This document shows positions 16,331 through 18,463 of a stretch of DNA of 18,463 nt, piece by piece; position 1 is the first letter of the stretch; every line of letters starts with the position of its first letter. The notes beneath the pieces are model-generated. The model had not been told where the DNA came from. It was given only the letters and a program-made list of their open reading frames with translations, and did not search any database. A program made the position numbers and the translations under genes. Source of the DNA: Entamoeba invadens IP1 (taxonomy: Eukaryota > Evosea > Mastigamoebida > Endamoebidae); assembly GCF_000330505.1 (NCBI RefSeq), contig NW_004191732.1, positions 70,120 to 88,582 of the forward strand, given 5' to 3'.

Positions 16331-17701
16331 TTAGATTTGCTTTCTGAGTTGGAGGATTAAAGGACTGAAGCACCAAAAAATCAAGCATTGCCATTTGTGG
16401 CTGTTTTTCATTGAATGATAAGTTATTTCCAATTCAAAAACAAGCTTTTCAAAACAAAATTGCTTTTCTTCTTGTGTCAAATAACCATCACGTGTTTGTG
16501 GAAACAAGTAGCAAGGTAACAAATAAAGTGGGTCATTCAAACCCGTACCAAACCTAAGCAAAAAGGAGTTCATACCAAAAAGTTCCCAATCAAAGTTGTC
16601 ATACATGTTGATGATGTCATTATTAGCAGTTTCTTCAAATTGGACTATTTCACTTTCAGCCGCATTATCTTCACATTCATAGTATTCAACCTTATCCAAA
16701 TCCACTTTACAACTTTCTCCACGTGTCTCAAAACATTTTTTGAGAAGTTTAACAAGTGGAATAACAAAATGTATTGAAATGTTTTCAACTGCAAATGTGT
16801 TGTAAAATGTGTTTAAAAGACCAGTCAATGGCAAAAGTGACTCAATTGCATTCCACTCAAATTCCTCGATTTTAATGTCTTTATTTTCCGTTAAGGCATT
16901 TTTTATACTTAAAAAGGAAGTAAAACATCTAAAACATGAATTGAACCGGGTTTTGCAATACCCATGGAGACAGTGGAATTTTATGTTCAGACTAAGACAT
17001 TTGTTTTTAAGTTGACTTTTTGCTTTTGGAGACACTTTAATTAACCTAGCAAATTTGTTCAGTTTTAAAAGAAGTGTCCCAAGCCATTCGTAGTGTTCAA
17101 TGATGTCACCAAACAACAAATTGGAGTTGTGAACAAAACAATGTATTTTTCTGGTGCAAAGGTTAACAAGGTTGTTGTTATTTGCTCCACCGTCAACAAC
17201 ACAAAACCCGATCTTTTCCTTAATTCCAACACAACCGAGTGACGTAGTGACATAATTTAAAATGTTATCACATGTGTGTTCTTCTGGGAAATAATCGACA
17301 GATATAACAACATGAACAAAGTCGAGTTGTTCCTTGGGAAAATGCACAATGACAGTGATAAAAGAAGTTCCGTATTTGCTCATGATGTCGGTTGATGCAG
17401 ATAAAAATTTGGGATCAACACCATCAATTGACTTTTTAATTTCCAATTGAACATTTCTAAACTCTGCTTCCAAAATGCCTTCCCTCATTATATTATCACA
17501 CACCACGTTCACATTGGAATTCGCGATTTCAAACGCCTTTTTAATGTGTTCATTGTTTATAACCCTGAAAGTAAGGCTTCCAGATACAATAAATTTAAAA
17601 AGTTCAAAGTTCACTGCAAATGAAATTTCGTTTTGTTTTGACAAAGGTTTTTGTGTGTACTCAAATTGTATATCTTTGTGACCATTAAGGTGTTTGTTCA
17701 T
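16331..17701 (-). pseudogene. Longest open part of the hAT transposase (catalytic core)
   Basis: 456 open codons. The first Met (17701) lies inside the BED finger (TNMNKHLNGH), so it is not a true start. It carries the RNase H-like core blocks given in the parent entry. The last 30 or so codons (ITYHSMKNSHKWQC and on) are out of frame; the other frame gives NNLSFNEKQPQMAMLDFL. Confidence 0.8.
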
Positions 17702-17942
17702 GTTTGTTGTGCTTCCTTCCTTCTTTTTGAATGTATATGTTTTTTTTTACAATTATCAATTTGACACTTAGCATCAAACTTTGATGTACATGAACATTTT
17801 CTTCCTTCAAAGCACATGTTCTTTTTTTCAAACCACCATTTACAATAGTTACAATAATATATTCCACTTTTCGTTGATAAAACAAAATAGTTCCAAACAC
17901 AAGACTTTTTTTAAAAGTCATTTGAGGAGCGTCTTCTTCCAT

Positions 17943-18463
17943 ATAATCAACTGAATTTTTGGATATTTATAACGAATATTTTGAAATTTTATTAATAATT
18001 AAATTATTGATTGTTTGTATTTAGAAACATTTTTTTTTGAATTTATAACTTAATATGTGTTAATTAAAAATCAAAAATGTAATTATTTATTTTTTTTCAA
18101 ATAAACAAAAAAATGGATAACAACATAATCAAAATGCGTTTATTAATTTGTTTTATTTTGTTTTACCATTCTATTTTTGCAACGGACTGGATTCTCAGTC
18201 TACTATTTACTATATATTTAATTTGTATATCATATCAAATAGTAAATAAAATCTATTTTTAGAGGTGGTGAAAAAATTATTTACGAAATAAAAAATAAAT
18301 ATTGTTATTGTTTTGTAATTTCAAAAAAATAATATATATTTTTTTGTATTGATTGAATTTAAATTAACAAGGCCTCATTTAATTTAATTCAACTTTTAAA
18401 TTAAAGAAATATTTTATTTTTTGCTATTTTTTATTGTTTTTACAAAGGCTTTTTTTGACAAAA
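17943..18463. other. AT-rich flank of the hAT relic
   Basis: There is no gene. It includes TATTTACTAT (18204-18213) paired with ATAGTAAATA (18239-18248), and GACTG/CAGTC (18185-18189, 18196-18200). TAGAGGTGGTG at 18260 resembles a hAT-type terminus, but it points away from the transposase. The matching ends and 8-bp target duplication of the hAT element could not be found. Confidence 0.5.

Larger units (their letters stand above)
16069..17942 (-). pseudogene. hAT-family transposase with BED zinc finger, four frame changes
   Basis: Read in order on the minus strand: MEEDAPQMTFK (ATG 17942); a frame change at A7 (17906-17912); KSCVWNYF to YYCNYCKWWFE, the BED finger cysteines; a frame change at A9 (17740-17748); STTNMNKHLNGH, the BED histidines. 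The catalytic core follows: SVDYFPEEHTCDNIL; KIGFCVVDGGANNNN, where hATs have TDNAANM; IHCFVHNSNL, the C-x-x-H block; and CKTRFNSCFR, the TRWNS block. Further frame changes lie near 16424-16432 and 16255-16260. The end FLETTSISCERLFSRTE is the hAT dimerisation region (TSxxSERxFS). No extra stops were seen. Each frame change fits one missing base. Intact length would be about 620 residues, normal for hAT. Role in an intact copy: cut-and-paste transposition. Confidence 0.88.

Noticed and set aside
18260..18280. TAGAGGTGGTG as the right terminus of the hAT relic
   Set aside because: Orientation is wrong for that element, and no partner end or 8-bp target duplication was found near 16069.

Overview
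The window reads as AT-rich protist nuclear DNA, most likely an Entamoeba, with E. invadens the best guess. The grounds are a very long CXXC-repeat (furin-like) surface protein relic, decayed actin pieces with Entamoeba-like wording, and decayed cut-and-paste DNA transposons of hAT and probable piggyBac type. This assignment is inferred from gene content and no database was searched. Almost nothing in the window is an intact conventional gene: it is a patchwork of a dead surface-protein gene and at least three mobile or mobile-derived segments.

Layout. (1) Positions 1-6167, minus strand: a giant Cys-rich secreted or surface protein with a signal peptide, broken by five in-frame stops and five frame changes, and running off the left edge. 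(2) 6168-6720: AT-rich spacer with a TATA-like promoter for that gene. (3) 6721-11019: a 4.3 kb foreign-looking segment. It carries a 416-bp inverted repeat (6721-7136 and 8640-9055), two to three small unrecognised genes on the plus strand, and a broken superfamily 2 helicase on the minus strand. It also has GC-rich paired mini-hairpins lying inside the coding sequences, and a GC-rich hairpin cluster at its right edge. Short 15-bp termini (AGTAGTATRTAAATT) and ACAA flanks suggest a mobile unit. (4) 11020-12037: spacer holding a GC-rich stretch that folds well and may be a non-coding RNA. (5) 12038-16033: TTAA-flanked ends with matching CCCTTCGAGGA termini, resembling a 4 kb non-autonomous piggyBac-like element that contains rearranged actin fragments. 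(6) 16069-17942, minus strand: a hAT transposase with BED finger and dimerisation region, broken by four frame changes. (7) 17943-18463: AT-rich sequence with a small inverted repeat.

The most unusual part is segment 3. Three sequence families of tiny paired hairpins (3-7 bp stems, 3-nt loops, usually closed as C-GNA-G) sit in frame inside proteins, where they encode short recurring peptides such as DEKLMPKA and TRSG(V/I)SDA. One family has two copies whose stems differ by base-pair-preserving changes. This looks like a coding-compatible palindromic element, comparable in principle to Rickettsia palindromic elements or mitochondrial double-hairpin elements, proliferating in an integrated plasmid- or virus-like replicon.
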